A DNA stretch of 64,000 nt from CAYYYP01 sp964475985 (GTDB lineage: Bacteria; Bdellovibrionota; UBA1018; CAYHWW01), in assembly GCA_964475985.1 (NCBI GenBank), contig CAYYYP010000008.1, positions 40,542-104,541 of the forward strand. Reading direction: 5' to 3'. Within the stretch, counting starts at the first letter, position 1, and each line of letters opens with the position of its first letter. Below the pieces are notes generated by a model, which did no database searches, was not told the DNA's origin, and worked only from the letters and a program-made list of their open reading frames with translations. A program made the translations under genes and the position numbers. Below, in pieces: positions 43,153-52,479 of the stretch.

Positions 43153-44343
43153 TTATTGAAGGTATTTCAAGATCTCATCGGACATGAAAAATCCAAGGGA
43201 GGTTAAAGAAAGTTGGGTTTTACCTGCTTCGGAGTGATTCAGATGAATATAGCCGTCCTTTAGAAGCGGGGGCAAGGTTCGCTGATTTTCCTTGAGAAAG
43301 TCTCTGTCGAACTCTTCATTATACTCTTCGATGCAAAAACCAGAGACCCGTCGAAGCCTCAGCAGTAAAAACTCCAAACGTCTTTGTTCAGGATCAAGGG
43401 TTTCAACCCACTCCCAAGGAAGAAGGCCTTTTTGCACAGAATCAACGTATTTCTCAAGGTTGGACCAGACCTTCGTGCGAAAGCTGTCATTTGTGCTCCG
43501 CCAAAACCCATGGGCGCTGGGGCCAAGTCCAATGTATCCTTTTCCAAGCCAATAATTCTCGTTATGGCCGCAGCGAAAACCAGGCCTAGCAAAATTAGAG
43601 ATCTCGTAATGTTCAAATCCAAGTTCGGCTAAAAGCGCATCCGTTGCTTTGAGGTGATCAAGTTGTATTTCTTCCGAGGGAAGATCCTTAATCCAAGGGC
43701 TAGAGGGTCGTAGCGTGAGCAGATACGAAGAAATATGGCCAATCAAATCTCCGTGTGAATTCATAAGCTCCCGAATTTCTCCATCGATATCCGAGATAGT
43801 TTGGTTAGGCACCCCGACGATGTAGTCAATATTCACCCGAAAATTTGGGTTCACTTCGCGAGCTGCCCTAAGTGATTCCAGTGCATCGAAAATTTGTTTT
43901 TTGGAATGAACTCTTCCCAGCCATTTTAAACGATCATCATTTAAAGCCTGAACGCCCATGCTGATTCTGGTGATTCCAGCTTTTGCCCAGGCGCTTGCTT
44001 TTGCCGGATCGATACTTGATGGATTGGCTTCCATAGTGACTTCGCAATCCGCATGACGTGGAAGTTTTTGAAGAAGACTTTCAATGAATCCGAGTGGCAC
44101 CAGCGAGGGGGTGCCGCCACCAAAAAAAACTGTTTCAAGTGGTTCATTGAGGTGCGCGTTAGGAAAGTTAGCGTTTAAGACGTCCCATTCTTTCAAGATA
44201 GCGTCATAAATTTTTGTGCGCGCAGGTAACGCAAATTTATTTTCGGCAAAGGAGAAAAAGTCACAATAGTGGCACTTAGCCTCGCAAAACGGGAAGTGCA
44301 CGTAGACGGACGAAAAACTCGAAGTTATGCTCTGTGGTATCAT
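43153..44343 (-). CDS. hemW: Radical SAM protein HemW (coproporphyrinogen III oxidase-like)
   Basis: A 396-residue radical SAM protein. The iron-sulfur site is CEAKCHYCDFF (CxxxCxxC), followed by FFGGGTPSLVP and EANPSSIDPAKA. The HNENYWLGKGYIGLG segment carries the HNxxYW motif that separates HemW (heme chaperone) from true HemN oxidases. Its ATG is shared back-to-back with the peptidase start on the other strand. The stop is 59 bases before grpE. Confidence 0.92.
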   Translation of the reverse strand: MIPQSITSSFSSVYVHFPFCEAKCHYCDFFSFAENKFALPARTKIYDAILKEWDVLNANFPNAHLNEPLETVFFGGGTPSLVPLGFIESLLQKLPRHADCEVTMEANPSSIDPAKASAWAKAGITRISMGVQALNDDRLKWLGRVHSKKQIFDALESLRAAREVNPNFRVNIDYIVGVPNQTISDIDGEIRELMNSHGDLIGHISSYLLTLRPSSPWIKDLPSEEIQLDHLKATDALLAELGFEHYEISNFARPGFRCGHNENYWLGKGYIGLGPSAHGFWRSTNDSFRTKVWSNLEKYVDSVQKGLLPWEWVETLDPEQRRLEFLLLRLRRVSGFCIEEYNEEFDRDFLKENQRTLPPLLKDGYIHLNHSEAGKTQLSLTSLGFFMSDEILKYLQ

Positions 44344-46960
44344 GATTTTTGAACGCTCTTACCCCAATGGGGTTGATTTGGTAGTGAAGTCCGTTGCCGT
44401 GCCCGTGGTGTCCGTACAAATTTGGGTGGATGTGGGAAGCCTAGATGAGAAACCCGAGGAAGCAGGCTTCTGCCACTTTCTTGAGCACATGCTTTTTAAG
44501 GGAACGAAGGCTCGTTCGACAAGCGAAATTGCGGGCGCAATTGAAGGAGCCGGAGGCGATATGAACGCCTTCACTTCTTTTGAGTACACTGCCTATCATG
44601 TGACCTTACCTAGGGATCGCTGGCGTCTAGCGTGGGACATTCTATTTGATATGGTGACGGCAAGTGCTTTTTTCCCGCAGGAGTTTAAACCTGAGAAAGA
44701 AGTTATTCTTGAGGAAATTAAGCGCGGTGAGGACTCCCCTGATCGAAAACTTTATCAAGGCCTTTACACCGACTTTTGGGGCAACAAGGGTTACGGTTTG
44801 CCCGTGATTGGTTATCCTCGCACGATTAAAAAATCTACCGACAAAGGCTTAAAGGCCTTTTGGCAGAAATGGTATCGGCCAGAATTTATGACCGTCGTCG
44901 TGACGGGCGATGTGTCGGCGCAGGAAGTAGAAGCTGCCATGTCGAAGTCGTGGGCCTTATTCAAGCCCAAACCGAGCGCGCAGAAAGCTTCCCGTCAGGT
45001 TCGTAGGCGCATGACTACGCAAAAATTCACCTGGGCTAAACCGAAAGGTCGGCCAATCACGGAAGAATTCCCCATTAAAAGTGTAAGGTGGGCGGGCGGC
45101 GTCCCTGCGGTAAATCTTTTCCATGATGATGTACCGGCCTTAGATGTCGCGGCATTAATTTTGGGTCAAGGCGATGCTTCACGGCTCTACCAGCGCCTGT
45201 TTCGTGACGAGCAACTCGTAACTAGTATTGGCTGCTCCCTTTGGTCGCCCTGGGCGGACGGAGTGTGGCTCTTTGATGCGGATCTTTCAACCGAGCAGGC
45301 CGATGGTACGCGTTTTAGAAAGACGCTTTTGAATGAATTAAAAAAGTTTATTGCAGAAGGTCCAACGGCAGAGGAACTGGACCGCGCAAAGGTATCCCTC
45401 GAGAGTGATCGCATTTATGGCAGCCAATCCATGGAATCCCTGGCCCACCGGTTTGGGTATTTAAAGACGTCTATGGGGTTTCTTGGCTTCGACTTGGAGT
45501 ACCTTGAATCCGTGCGAAGCCTGACGGCCGAGGATGTTCGGGAGATTGCTCGTAAGTACTTAGTGGTGAATGAGTTTGCCGAACGTGCCCTGGTTCCTAA
45601 GGGATTCTCGAAACAAACGTTATGGAAAGAAACGGAGCAGGCCCTTCTGCACGTGGGCGTGGAATCAAATTCGGAGAAGAGAAAAACTCCACCGGTAAAA
45701 AAAGTTTCAAAAAAACCGACCATTGAAAAAGACAATATTCAAAGCGCCGTGCTCAAAAACGGGATTGAACTTGTAACCGTGGTGAGGAACGAAGTGCCTG
45801 TAGTAAGCATGATGGCTTCCTGCATTGGTGGCTTGCGGGTGGAAACTAAATCGACGGCGGGAATCGGATCACTATTGGCGGACGTTTGGGAAAAAGGACC
45901 TTCCAAAATGACTCCTCAAGAGTTCACCCGGAAGCTTGAGTCAGTGGCGGCATCCATTTCTGCATTTTCGGGGCGCAATAGCATAGGCCTTTCGGGCACG
46001 ATGCTTACGAAATATTTTCCTGACGTCTCAAGTCTTTTTATTGATACGTTGGCGATGCCCGGGTTTGACGCCAAAGAACTTGAGCAGTCTAGGCTTCTGC
46101 AACTAGAAGACTTGCGCACCCTGGAGGACAATCCTGGACGCTACGTTGAACGTGTATTTTGTGAAGAGCTTTTCAAAAATCATTCCTATGGGTTACCGCC
46201 TTCCGGATTTGAGAGTGGGGTGAGTTCTTTTTCCCGTGAGGATCTTTTGCGGCATTATGGTTCCTATATTTCTGATCAACGCCTTGTGGTCACTTGTGTA
46301 GGAAAGTTCAGTTCACAATCTCTGGCCAAAAAGCTGGAAGAGATCGATTGGAAGAAAACGCCCATTCGCACTGAAAAACCTGCAAAAGTTTTGGCCGGCA
46401 CGTTTCAAGACGAAAAGACCCCAATTTATCGCGAAATTCATAAAGGTCGCGAACAGAGCCACATCATGTTGGGTTATAAGGGCCTTGCGCTAAACGATCC
46501 TGATCGTTACGTATTCAAAGTACTTTTAAATCTTTTGAGCGGTCAGAGTGGCAGGCTTTTTACGGAACTCCGTGACAAACAGGGACTTTGCTACGTGGTA
46601 GCTCCCGTCGCATTTGAGGGAATTGACCCAGGGTATTTCGGAGTCTACATGGGGTGTGATCCCGCTAAGCGGACGGTTGCCTTAGAAGGGATTCGTAAAC
46701 AGCTCGAGCGATTGTGTTCGAGTGGAATCGCCGCTTCCGAAGTGAACCGGGCTAAGGAATATCTTTTGGGCAAACACGAAATGGATCTGCAGCTCAATGG
46801 GCACCTTGCGTCCACTTTGAATTTAAATAAGCTCTATGGTTTAGGGGAGCGGGAGCATTTAACCTGGGCGCAAGAGTTTAAAAGCGTTACGCCGGAGCGC
46901 ATGAAAAAACTAGCGAGAAGGCTTATTTCGGGCCGAGAGGTTTGTGTGGTGATCGTTTAA
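44342..46960 (+). CDS. M16-family zinc metallopeptidase, two-domain (pitrilysin-like)
   Basis: An 872-residue protein made of two M16 halves. The first carries the active-site HFLEH (residues 45-49, inverted HxxEH) and the downstream ligand region ILEEIKRGEDSPD. The second (from residue 465) keeps the fold (IELVTVVRNEVPVVSMMASC, DKQGLCYVVAP) but has no HxxEH, so it is the non-catalytic partner half. No signal peptide is seen, so action is cytoplasmic unless exported otherwise. An alternative ATG lies at 44327. The chosen start overlaps the hemW start codon (CATG). Confidence 0.88.
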   Translation: MIFERSYPNGVDLVVKSVAVPVVSVQIWVDVGSLDEKPEEAGFCHFLEHMLFKGTKARSTSEIAGAIEGAGGDMNAFTSFEYTAYHVTLPRDRWRLAWDILFDMVTASAFFPQEFKPEKEVILEEIKRGEDSPDRKLYQGLYTDFWGNKGYGLPVIGYPRTIKKSTDKGLKAFWQKWYRPEFMTVVVTGDVSAQEVEAAMSKSWALFKPKPSAQKASRQVRRRMTTQKFTWAKPKGRPITEEFPIKSVRWAGGVPAVNLFHDDVPALDVAALILGQGDASRLYQRLFRDEQLVTSIGCSLWSPWADGVWLFDADLSTEQADGTRFRKTLLNELKKFIAEGPTAEELDRAKVSLESDRIYGSQSMESLAHRFGYLKTSMGFLGFDLEYLESVRSLTAEDVREIARKYLVVNEFAERALVPKGFSKQTLWKETEQALLHVGVESNSEKRKTPPVKKVSKKPTIEKDNIQSAVLKNGIELVTVVRNEVPVVSMMASCIGGLRVETKSTAGIGSLLADVWEKGPSKMTPQEFTRKLESVAASISAFSGRNSIGLSGTMLTKYFPDVSSLFIDTLAMPGFDAKELEQSRLLQLEDLRTLEDNPGRYVERVFCEELFKNHSYGLPPSGFESGVSSFSREDLLRHYGSYISDQRLVVTCVGKFSSQSLAKKLEEIDWKKTPIRTEKPAKVLAGTFQDEKTPIYREIHKGREQSHIMLGYKGLALNDPDRYVFKVLLNLLSGQSGRLFTELRDKQGLCYVVAPVAFEGIDPGYFGVYMGCDPAKRTVALEGIRKQLERLCSSGIAASEVNRAKEYLLGKHEMDLQLNGHLASTLNLNKLYGLGEREHLTWAQEFKSVTPERMKKLARRLISGREVCVVIV

Positions 46961-46990
46961 GCCATTGAAGCCCGGGGGAAAGTTTAGGGA

Positions 46991-48493
46991 GTGGGGAACG
47001 TGGGGACAAAGGAAAAAGACGTTGCAGTCTCCAGGCATGGCCCTGGCGGGCGTGACGTAGTATTCAAAGATAAAGTCATACCAACCGTTTCTGTTTACGA
47101 TCCGGTTTTGCAGAATGGTGACTTTGATTATGTCATCGTGGGTGCCGGAATCTCAGGTTCGTGGTGGGCCTATGAACTCACTAGGCGCGGTGCGCGGTGT
47201 CTGCTTCTGGAAGCTGGGCGCTATTTTGCCCCTGCGAAATATCCACGGCAGGAGATTGACGGAAATTCGCAGCTTTATTGGTCGGGCGGAATTGAGTTTG
47301 ATGATTGTGCAAACCTTGGCTTATTGCGTCCCAAAGTAGTGGGAGGCGGCTCCATTGTGAATCAAGCATTGGTGGACCGCTTTGATGACAATGCTTGGGA
47401 GGCTTGGCGCAAACAATCCCAAGTGGAATTTTTCAGCTCCCAAGTTATGGCTCCTTGGTACGAAAAAGTAGAAAGCCTCATCCATCGCGAAAAAATTCCT
47501 TTAAGCGCCCAAAATGGAAATGCAAAAATTTTTGCCGAAGGTTTGAGTAAACAGGGGTTTGGTTTTTCACCGTTGGTGCGGGCCGAGTCCCATTGTGATT
47601 ATGGCCGTAACGATTGCATTGAGTGTTTGAACGGTTGCCGGGTTGGTTCAAAACAAAGTACGCCTTGGACAATTCTCTGGAATGCGCACCTAACGGGCAA
47701 CTTAGTGCTGGTTCCGGAAGCCCCGGTCGAGAAAATCACGGAGCATGCTTCTGGAGTGCAAATTATTTTGGGTAATCGTAGTGAAGTCTCCCTTTCGGCA
47801 AAGCGTGCGGTACTGGCATCCGGCGCCATTGGGAATTCAGTGATGCTTCTAAAATCACCTTTGGCGGAAAAGCTTCCGCACCTTGGCCACGGATTTTTTA
47901 CTCACCCGCAGTTCATGACGTTAGGAATCTATGATCGGGAGATCCACGCCGAAAGAGGCGCTTTGCAGACTTTCAAGTCCGATGAACCGCGTTTCAGGGA
48001 GGGTGGGTTTAAGCTTGAAAACGTTTTTGCGCCTCCTGTTGGGATTTCCATGCTCATCCCAGGTTTTGGTGAAAAGCACGCAAGAACCATGCAAAACCTA
48101 ACCAAAATGGGATGTGTCGAAGTAGCGATTCGGGATACTGAAGCCGGGTTAGTTTCTGTGAATTCAATGGGAAGAACCGTGATCAAAAAATCTCTGAATG
48201 CAGAGGATCTACGCAGAAAAAAACGTGGGCAGGAAATCGTTCGCAAAATTTTCCAGGATACCGGTGCCCGGGATATCATTGAAGGAAACTTAGGCATTGG
48301 TTTGCATCTTATGGGGGGCTGCGGCCTGGGGAAGGATCCGTCTACATCCGTCGTTGGCGACAACTTTCAGTTTCATTTTTCAAAACGTATTTTCACGTCG
48401 GATTCCAGTGTTTTTCCCAATGCCCCAGGCATTAACCCTTCACTTACGATAATGGCCTTGAGTCTAAAGGCAGCTGCGGAAGCGCCCCTCTAA
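46991..48493 (+). CDS. GMC-family FAD oxidoreductase
   Basis: A 500-residue FAD enzyme. The Rossmann motif DYVIVGAGISGSWWAYEL (residues 45-62) with LLLEAGR, and the C-terminal HLMGGCGLG and GINPSLTIMALSLKAA segments are the GMC hallmarks, with the catalytic-site histidine in the former. GMC enzymes oxidise alcohols or sugars. The starting GTG is not strongly marked, and a second GTG follows nine bases on. The next gene codes for an aldehyde dehydrogenase, so a two-step alcohol to acid route is likely. The substrate is unknown. Confidence 0.85.
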   Translation: MGNVGTKEKDVAVSRHGPGGRDVVFKDKVIPTVSVYDPVLQNGDFDYVIVGAGISGSWWAYELTRRGARCLLLEAGRYFAPAKYPRQEIDGNSQLYWSGGIEFDDCANLGLLRPKVVGGGSIVNQALVDRFDDNAWEAWRKQSQVEFFSSQVMAPWYEKVESLIHREKIPLSAQNGNAKIFAEGLSKQGFGFSPLVRAESHCDYGRNDCIECLNGCRVGSKQSTPWTILWNAHLTGNLVLVPEAPVEKITEHASGVQIILGNRSEVSLSAKRAVLASGAIGNSVMLLKSPLAEKLPHLGHGFFTHPQFMTLGIYDREIHAERGALQTFKSDEPRFREGGFKLENVFAPPVGISMLIPGFGEKHARTMQNLTKMGCVEVAIRDTEAGLVSVNSMGRTVIKKSLNAEDLRRKKRGQEIVRKIFQDTGARDIIEGNLGIGLHLMGGCGLGKDPSTSVVGDNFQFHFSKRIFTSDSSVFPNAPGINPSLTIMALSLKAAAEAPL

Positions 48494-48507
48494 CTGGAGC
48501 AAGTTTT

Positions 48508-50403
48508 ATGATGGCTTCAAAAAATCTGAACCCACAGCAGATCCGAGGAATTTTAAAGGCGGGCGACATCGTCGTGCCGGCATTTTCTGAGACGAAATAT
48601 ATTTACCAGGTCGATCGTATCTTAGACTTCATGGCCGAGCATGATCGTGCGGATTTCGCTGCCCTCATGTCAGTTTTTGGTTTCCTACCAAAGCCTGTTT
48701 TAAAAATGATTTTAACTCTTGCGGAGGGCCATCGGTTCTTCCCAGGTAAGCTTGGCACCACGCTGCGCTTGTTAAGCATAGGCGTAAAAGGAGTGATTTT
48801 TACCATGTACTACAGTGATCTTGAACCTAAGGGAAATCTGCGCCAACGCCTCGGGTGGGAAACGAATTGCGGTGATCCCTTGGTGAGCTGCGCCAATGGC
48901 AATACTTCAACGGATGTAGCTAATTTTTATAATCGTAGTCGCTCTGCACAAGATCTCTTGCGACGGATGAGCGTCAATGATCGCCTGACCTACATTAGAA
49001 AATTAAAAGAAGTAGTACTGGCATCTAGGGATAAGGTTCTAGATGAGATTCAAGCTGCAACTAAAAAAAGTCGGTCCGACGCGCTGATGTCGGAATTTTT
49101 CCCAGTCTTAGATCATCTTGACTATCTTGAAAAAAATGCCCAGAAAAATTTAAGCGAACGGAAAGTGAAAACGTCGCTGGCACTCATGGGAAAAACTTCT
49201 CGCATTTGGATGCAGCCTTTGGGCACCGTGCTGGTAATTTGCCCTTGGAATTACCCGTTCTATCAGGCGCTAGTGCCCACGACACTGGCGTTTGTATGTG
49301 GCAACGCCGTTTTGTATAAACCTTCGGAACACACGCCGCTTGAGGGGCTCTTAGAGAGCCTGCTGGACGCGGCAGGCTTTGATCCGAACTGGATCCAAAT
49401 TATTTACGGAAGCGGTGCCGAAGCAGAAGCCTTAATTGATGGCAAACCCGATAAAATATTTTTTATTGGCAGTACGAAAACGGGTAGGAAAGTCATGGAA
49501 CGTGCAGCGAAGTTTCCAATTCCGGTGGAGCTTGAACTTGGGGGAAAGGATTCCTGCATCCTTTTTGACGACGTGAACCTGGAGCGGGCGGTGGCAGGGG
49601 TTTTGTGGGGAGCGTTAACCAATACTGGGCAATCCTGCACATCAATTGAAAGAGTTTATGTGCAGCGTCCATTGTATGAAAAATTTAAGTCTGAACTCGT
49701 GAGGCGAGCGCATCTTCTTACCTACGGCGTGGATGCAAAAAATGTTGCGGGAACCCGGGACGTGGGTGCCATGACGACTTCGATGCAGGTGGAAATCGTA
49801 GCGCAGCACTTGGACGACGCGCTCGCAAAAGGCGCCTCCCAATTAACTGGGAAAAGTTGGGATCACCGATCGAGCTCTATTCCGGTGCTCCTGCTTGAAA
49901 AGATTTCTGATGAAATGCGATTGGCGAGGGAAGAATCCTTTGGCCCCATTATTCCTTTAGAAGTTTTTGATACTGAAGAGGAGGTTATTTCCAGATCCAA
50001 CCAGTCCGAGTTTGGCTTGTCGGCGAGCGTGTGGAGTGCCGACCTCAACCGTGCAAAACGAGTAGCGGCATCCCTTCATGTGGGCAATGTTTCGATCAAC
50101 AATGTGATGCTCACGGAAGGCAATCATGCCCTTCCTTTTGGCGGAGTCAAAGGCAGTGGGTTTGGAAGATATAAGGGTCCGCAAGGCTTTGAGACATTTT
50201 CCAATATTAAGGCCGTTATTTGGGAGAAAAATTCAGCAAAAATTGAGCCCCATTGGTACCCATTCACTCCGGAGAAATTTCAGGCTTTTTGCGACATGAC
50301 GGCTGGATATTTTGGCAAAGGGCTGATGAACCTTATCCGATTCCTTAAGTATGGCCTAAAATTAGAATCGCTCGCCCAAAAGGCTTGGAAGAATCAAAAG
50401 TGA
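48508..50403 (+). CDS. Aldehyde dehydrogenase with gluconate-dehydrogenase-subunit-3-like N-terminal domain
   Basis: A 631-residue protein. Residues 155-590 are an aldehyde dehydrogenase: VICPWNYPFYQALVP, the glutamate site ELGGKD (Glu343), the cysteine site NTGQSCTS (Cys377) and ESFGPIIPL. Residues 1-130 are an extra helical domain (AGDIVVPAFSETKYIYQVDR, GTTLRLLSIGVKGVIFTMYY) like the small partner subunits of GMC dehydrogenases. The fusion and the GMC gene 14 bases upstream suggest one complex that oxidises an alcohol through aldehyde to acid. A GGAG ribosome site precedes the ATG. Confidence 0.82.
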   Translation: MMASKNLNPQQIRGILKAGDIVVPAFSETKYIYQVDRILDFMAEHDRADFAALMSVFGFLPKPVLKMILTLAEGHRFFPGKLGTTLRLLSIGVKGVIFTMYYSDLEPKGNLRQRLGWETNCGDPLVSCANGNTSTDVANFYNRSRSAQDLLRRMSVNDRLTYIRKLKEVVLASRDKVLDEIQAATKKSRSDALMSEFFPVLDHLDYLEKNAQKNLSERKVKTSLALMGKTSRIWMQPLGTVLVICPWNYPFYQALVPTTLAFVCGNAVLYKPSEHTPLEGLLESLLDAAGFDPNWIQIIYGSGAEAEALIDGKPDKIFFIGSTKTGRKVMERAAKFPIPVELELGGKDSCILFDDVNLERAVAGVLWGALTNTGQSCTSIERVYVQRPLYEKFKSELVRRAHLLTYGVDAKNVAGTRDVGAMTTSMQVEIVAQHLDDALAKGASQLTGKSWDHRSSSIPVLLLEKISDEMRLAREESFGPIIPLEVFDTEEEVISRSNQSEFGLSASVWSADLNRAKRVAASLHVGNVSINNVMLTEGNHALPFGGVKGSGFGRYKGPQGFETFSNIKAVIWEKNSAKIEPHWYPFTPEKFQAFCDMTAGYFGKGLMNLIRFLKYGLKLESLAQKAWKNQK

Positions 50404-51671
50404 TTTCCAGGACGAGCCCCCACGATGCGAGCGGGCGACTTAAAAAATTAGCCATAAGCCTAAATAAGGAAACTGCGCCATTTTCCTTCATCCTTGAAGA
50501 TGAATTAAAATCTAATATCAGTATTTACAAAAAGTTGGTGCGTGCTTCCGGTAAAACTTTGCGCGTGGCTACAAAATCGCTGCGGGTCCCTGATCTTTTC
50601 ACCTTAATCAGTCGTGAACTTTCTGATGTTCAAACTGGATTTATGACTTTTAATGCGGAGGAAACCCATTTTCTTTATGGGCAAGGGTTTAGAAATTTCC
50701 TGCTGGCATACCCCTGCATGGAAACGGGTTCACTTGCGCAAGCGCTCACTATACTTAGGCAAGAGGATGCTGGATTGTGGCAAAATTCCCAGCAACCTTG
50801 GAAAAAATTCCCGGGTGTGCAGTTCACCGTAAGCCAGGTTGAACATCTTGATGCACTTCGGGCGGCTGCTAGCCATCTAGACTTTGCTACATCCCAATAC
50901 TTTAAAATTCCCATAGTGTTGGATTTAGACATGGCATATCGGATTTTTGGTCAGACTTTTGGGGTGAGACGTTCGGGTTTAAGAAATTATGAGGATCTAG
51001 AGCCGTTGCTGGAGCAGATTCAAAAAGGACCGTTTTTACTTTCTGGAATTCTTGCTTACGAAGCGCAAATTGCGGGACTTCCAGACTGGAATGTTTTCTT
51101 ACGGTTCTTCAAAAAAATCTCCATGCGTGACGTGCTGAAGCGACGGGCTAAATTGCGAGAAGAATCGCTTGCCTCCGTTGATAATAGAAATATTTTTTTC
51201 AACGGGGGTGGCTCCGGAAGCATTCTTGAATCAATGAAAGATCCAAATATCGACGAAATCACGGTCGGTTCAGGATTTTTGATGCCTCATCTATTTGATT
51301 ATTATGAAAACCTAGCGGAGCTTGCGTTAAGACCAGCTCAATACTTTAGCCTGAGGGTAACGAGAAAGCCCAAGGCTAAAATCGTGGTTTGCCAATCCGG
51401 GGGCTTTATCGCAAGTGGGCAAGTAGGTGAGGAAAAGGCGCCAAGGGTAGCCTTTCCTCCCGATTACCGGCAACTCCGAAACGAAGGTTTTGGCGAGGTG
51501 CAAACGCCTTTGAAGGGCGAGGGTGATCTAAATATCGGTGATTTAGTTTTCTGTCGGCCGGCAAAATCAGGCGAGAGCCTTGATTGCTTCACCGAAGTTC
51601 TGCTCGTAGACGGAGCAGCGGAACTCAAGCGTGCAGTAACGTACCGCGGTTCTGCTAAGTCCTTTCGGTAA
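50400..51671 (+). CDS. Fold-type III PLP enzyme (D-threonine aldolase / amino acid deaminase-like)
   Basis: A 423-residue alanine-racemase-fold enzyme. The PLP lysine is in GKTLRVATKSLRVPDLF, and VLDLDMAYRIFGQTFGVRRS and the C-terminal domain SGGFIASGQVGEEKAP are typical of the amino acid deaminase/aldolase branch. It is predicted to act on a D-amino acid or hydroxy amino acid. The GTG at 50400 overlaps the ALDH stop (GTGA) with GGAAG upstream; a TTG at 50385 is an alternative. The gene completes a three-gene set with the GMC and ALDH genes. Confidence 0.75.
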   Translation: MISRTSPHDASGRLKKLAISLNKETAPFSFILEDELKSNISIYKKLVRASGKTLRVATKSLRVPDLFTLISRELSDVQTGFMTFNAEETHFLYGQGFRNFLLAYPCMETGSLAQALTILRQEDAGLWQNSQQPWKKFPGVQFTVSQVEHLDALRAAASHLDFATSQYFKIPIVLDLDMAYRIFGQTFGVRRSGLRNYEDLEPLLEQIQKGPFLLSGILAYEAQIAGLPDWNVFLRFFKKISMRDVLKRRAKLREESLASVDNRNIFFNGGGSGSILESMKDPNIDEITVGSGFLMPHLFDYYENLAELALRPAQYFSLRVTRKPKAKIVVCQSGGFIASGQVGEEKAPRVAFPPDYRQLRNEGFGEVQTPLKGEGDLNIGDLVFCRPAKSGESLDCFTEVLLVDGAAELKRAVTYRGSAKSFR

Positions 51672-51740
51672 ATCCTGCCTAGGAAAAATCATTTCTGCGG
51701 CTTGTTCCAATGCGTCAGTTTCTTGCTAAAATGAAATGTG

Positions 51741-52409
51741 ATGGCTGTTCGAAAACGACCTTCTTCACCTTCTGCACCTTCCTCAACGCAACCTTCGCCT
51801 AAACTCAAGATTGTGACGGAGCCGGCTGAGTATTTTAAGGACTTGGTTGGAGAGGCGCTTGAAAAACAACGCATCCAGGCTAATGCTCATATTGAGTTTT
51901 ACCTGGTGAATCTGCTCACGGAATTCATGCGCACGGACCACCTCTACGAAGTGGATCAAGAAAATGGAGCCCTGAGGCAAGAAGCCTTGGCGAAAATTTT
52001 TGAAGAAGGGCTGAGGTCCGCAAATCAAGCCATGCGCCAAAAGACGTATAAACGCTTGGGTGACCTTTCTCTTTATACGGCAGGGTTTTTCTCCGAAAGT
52101 TTCAACCGCAAGATCATCGACGTCACATATTACATTGATATGGGACGCAATGCCTACGATCAGCTCTCCAACTCGATTCCCGATGAGGATTTCCGAAAGC
52201 TTTTCGGTGAACTCGCTTCCCGATTTCACCAATTCGTAGACGTGCTCTCAGAGATCAGCGAAAAGACCCATGGTGCCGCTAAAACTCCGCAAAATCTTTT
52301 GCGTATGTACGAGTATTGGCTACGAACTAAAAGCGAGCGCGCAGCCGAACAACTTAAAGAAGTTGGAATACTTCCCATTGACCAAGGGGACTCGGACGAA
52401 AAGCAGTGA
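51741..52409 (+). CDS. Conserved-type hypothetical helical protein
   Basis: A 222-residue protein, all-helical after a Pro/Ser-rich start of about 25 residues, without signal peptide or cysteine. ANAHIEFYLVNLLTEFMRTD, YKRLGDLSLYTAGFFSES and VDVTYYIDMGRNAYDQLSNS look like conserved helices, but I cannot place the family. The ATG at 51741 is preferred to GTG 51738. It follows the PLP-enzyme gene by 70 bases and ends before a weak hairpin. Confidence 0.65.
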   Translation: MAVRKRPSSPSAPSSTQPSPKLKIVTEPAEYFKDLVGEALEKQRIQANAHIEFYLVNLLTEFMRTDHLYEVDQENGALRQEALAKIFEEGLRSANQAMRQKTYKRLGDLSLYTAGFFSESFNRKIIDVTYYIDMGRNAYDQLSNSIPDEDFRKLFGELASRFHQFVDVLSEISEKTHGAAKTPQNLLRMYEYWLRTKSERAAEQLKEVGILPIDQGDSDEKQ

Positions 52410-52420
52410 TTTTTAGTCGC

Positions 52421-52439
52421 TATTTCTGAATAAGAAATA
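52421..52439 (+). terminator. AT-rich hairpin, possible weak terminator
   Basis: A seven-base stem TATTTCT/AGAAATA with a GAATA loop, followed by TTTACA. It lies 12 bases after the upstream stop and ends 41 bases before the next ATG. Confidence 0.3.
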
Positions 52440-52479
52440 TTTACATCTGTGGTCTGCGTTGTTAATCACTGCCTCGCGC

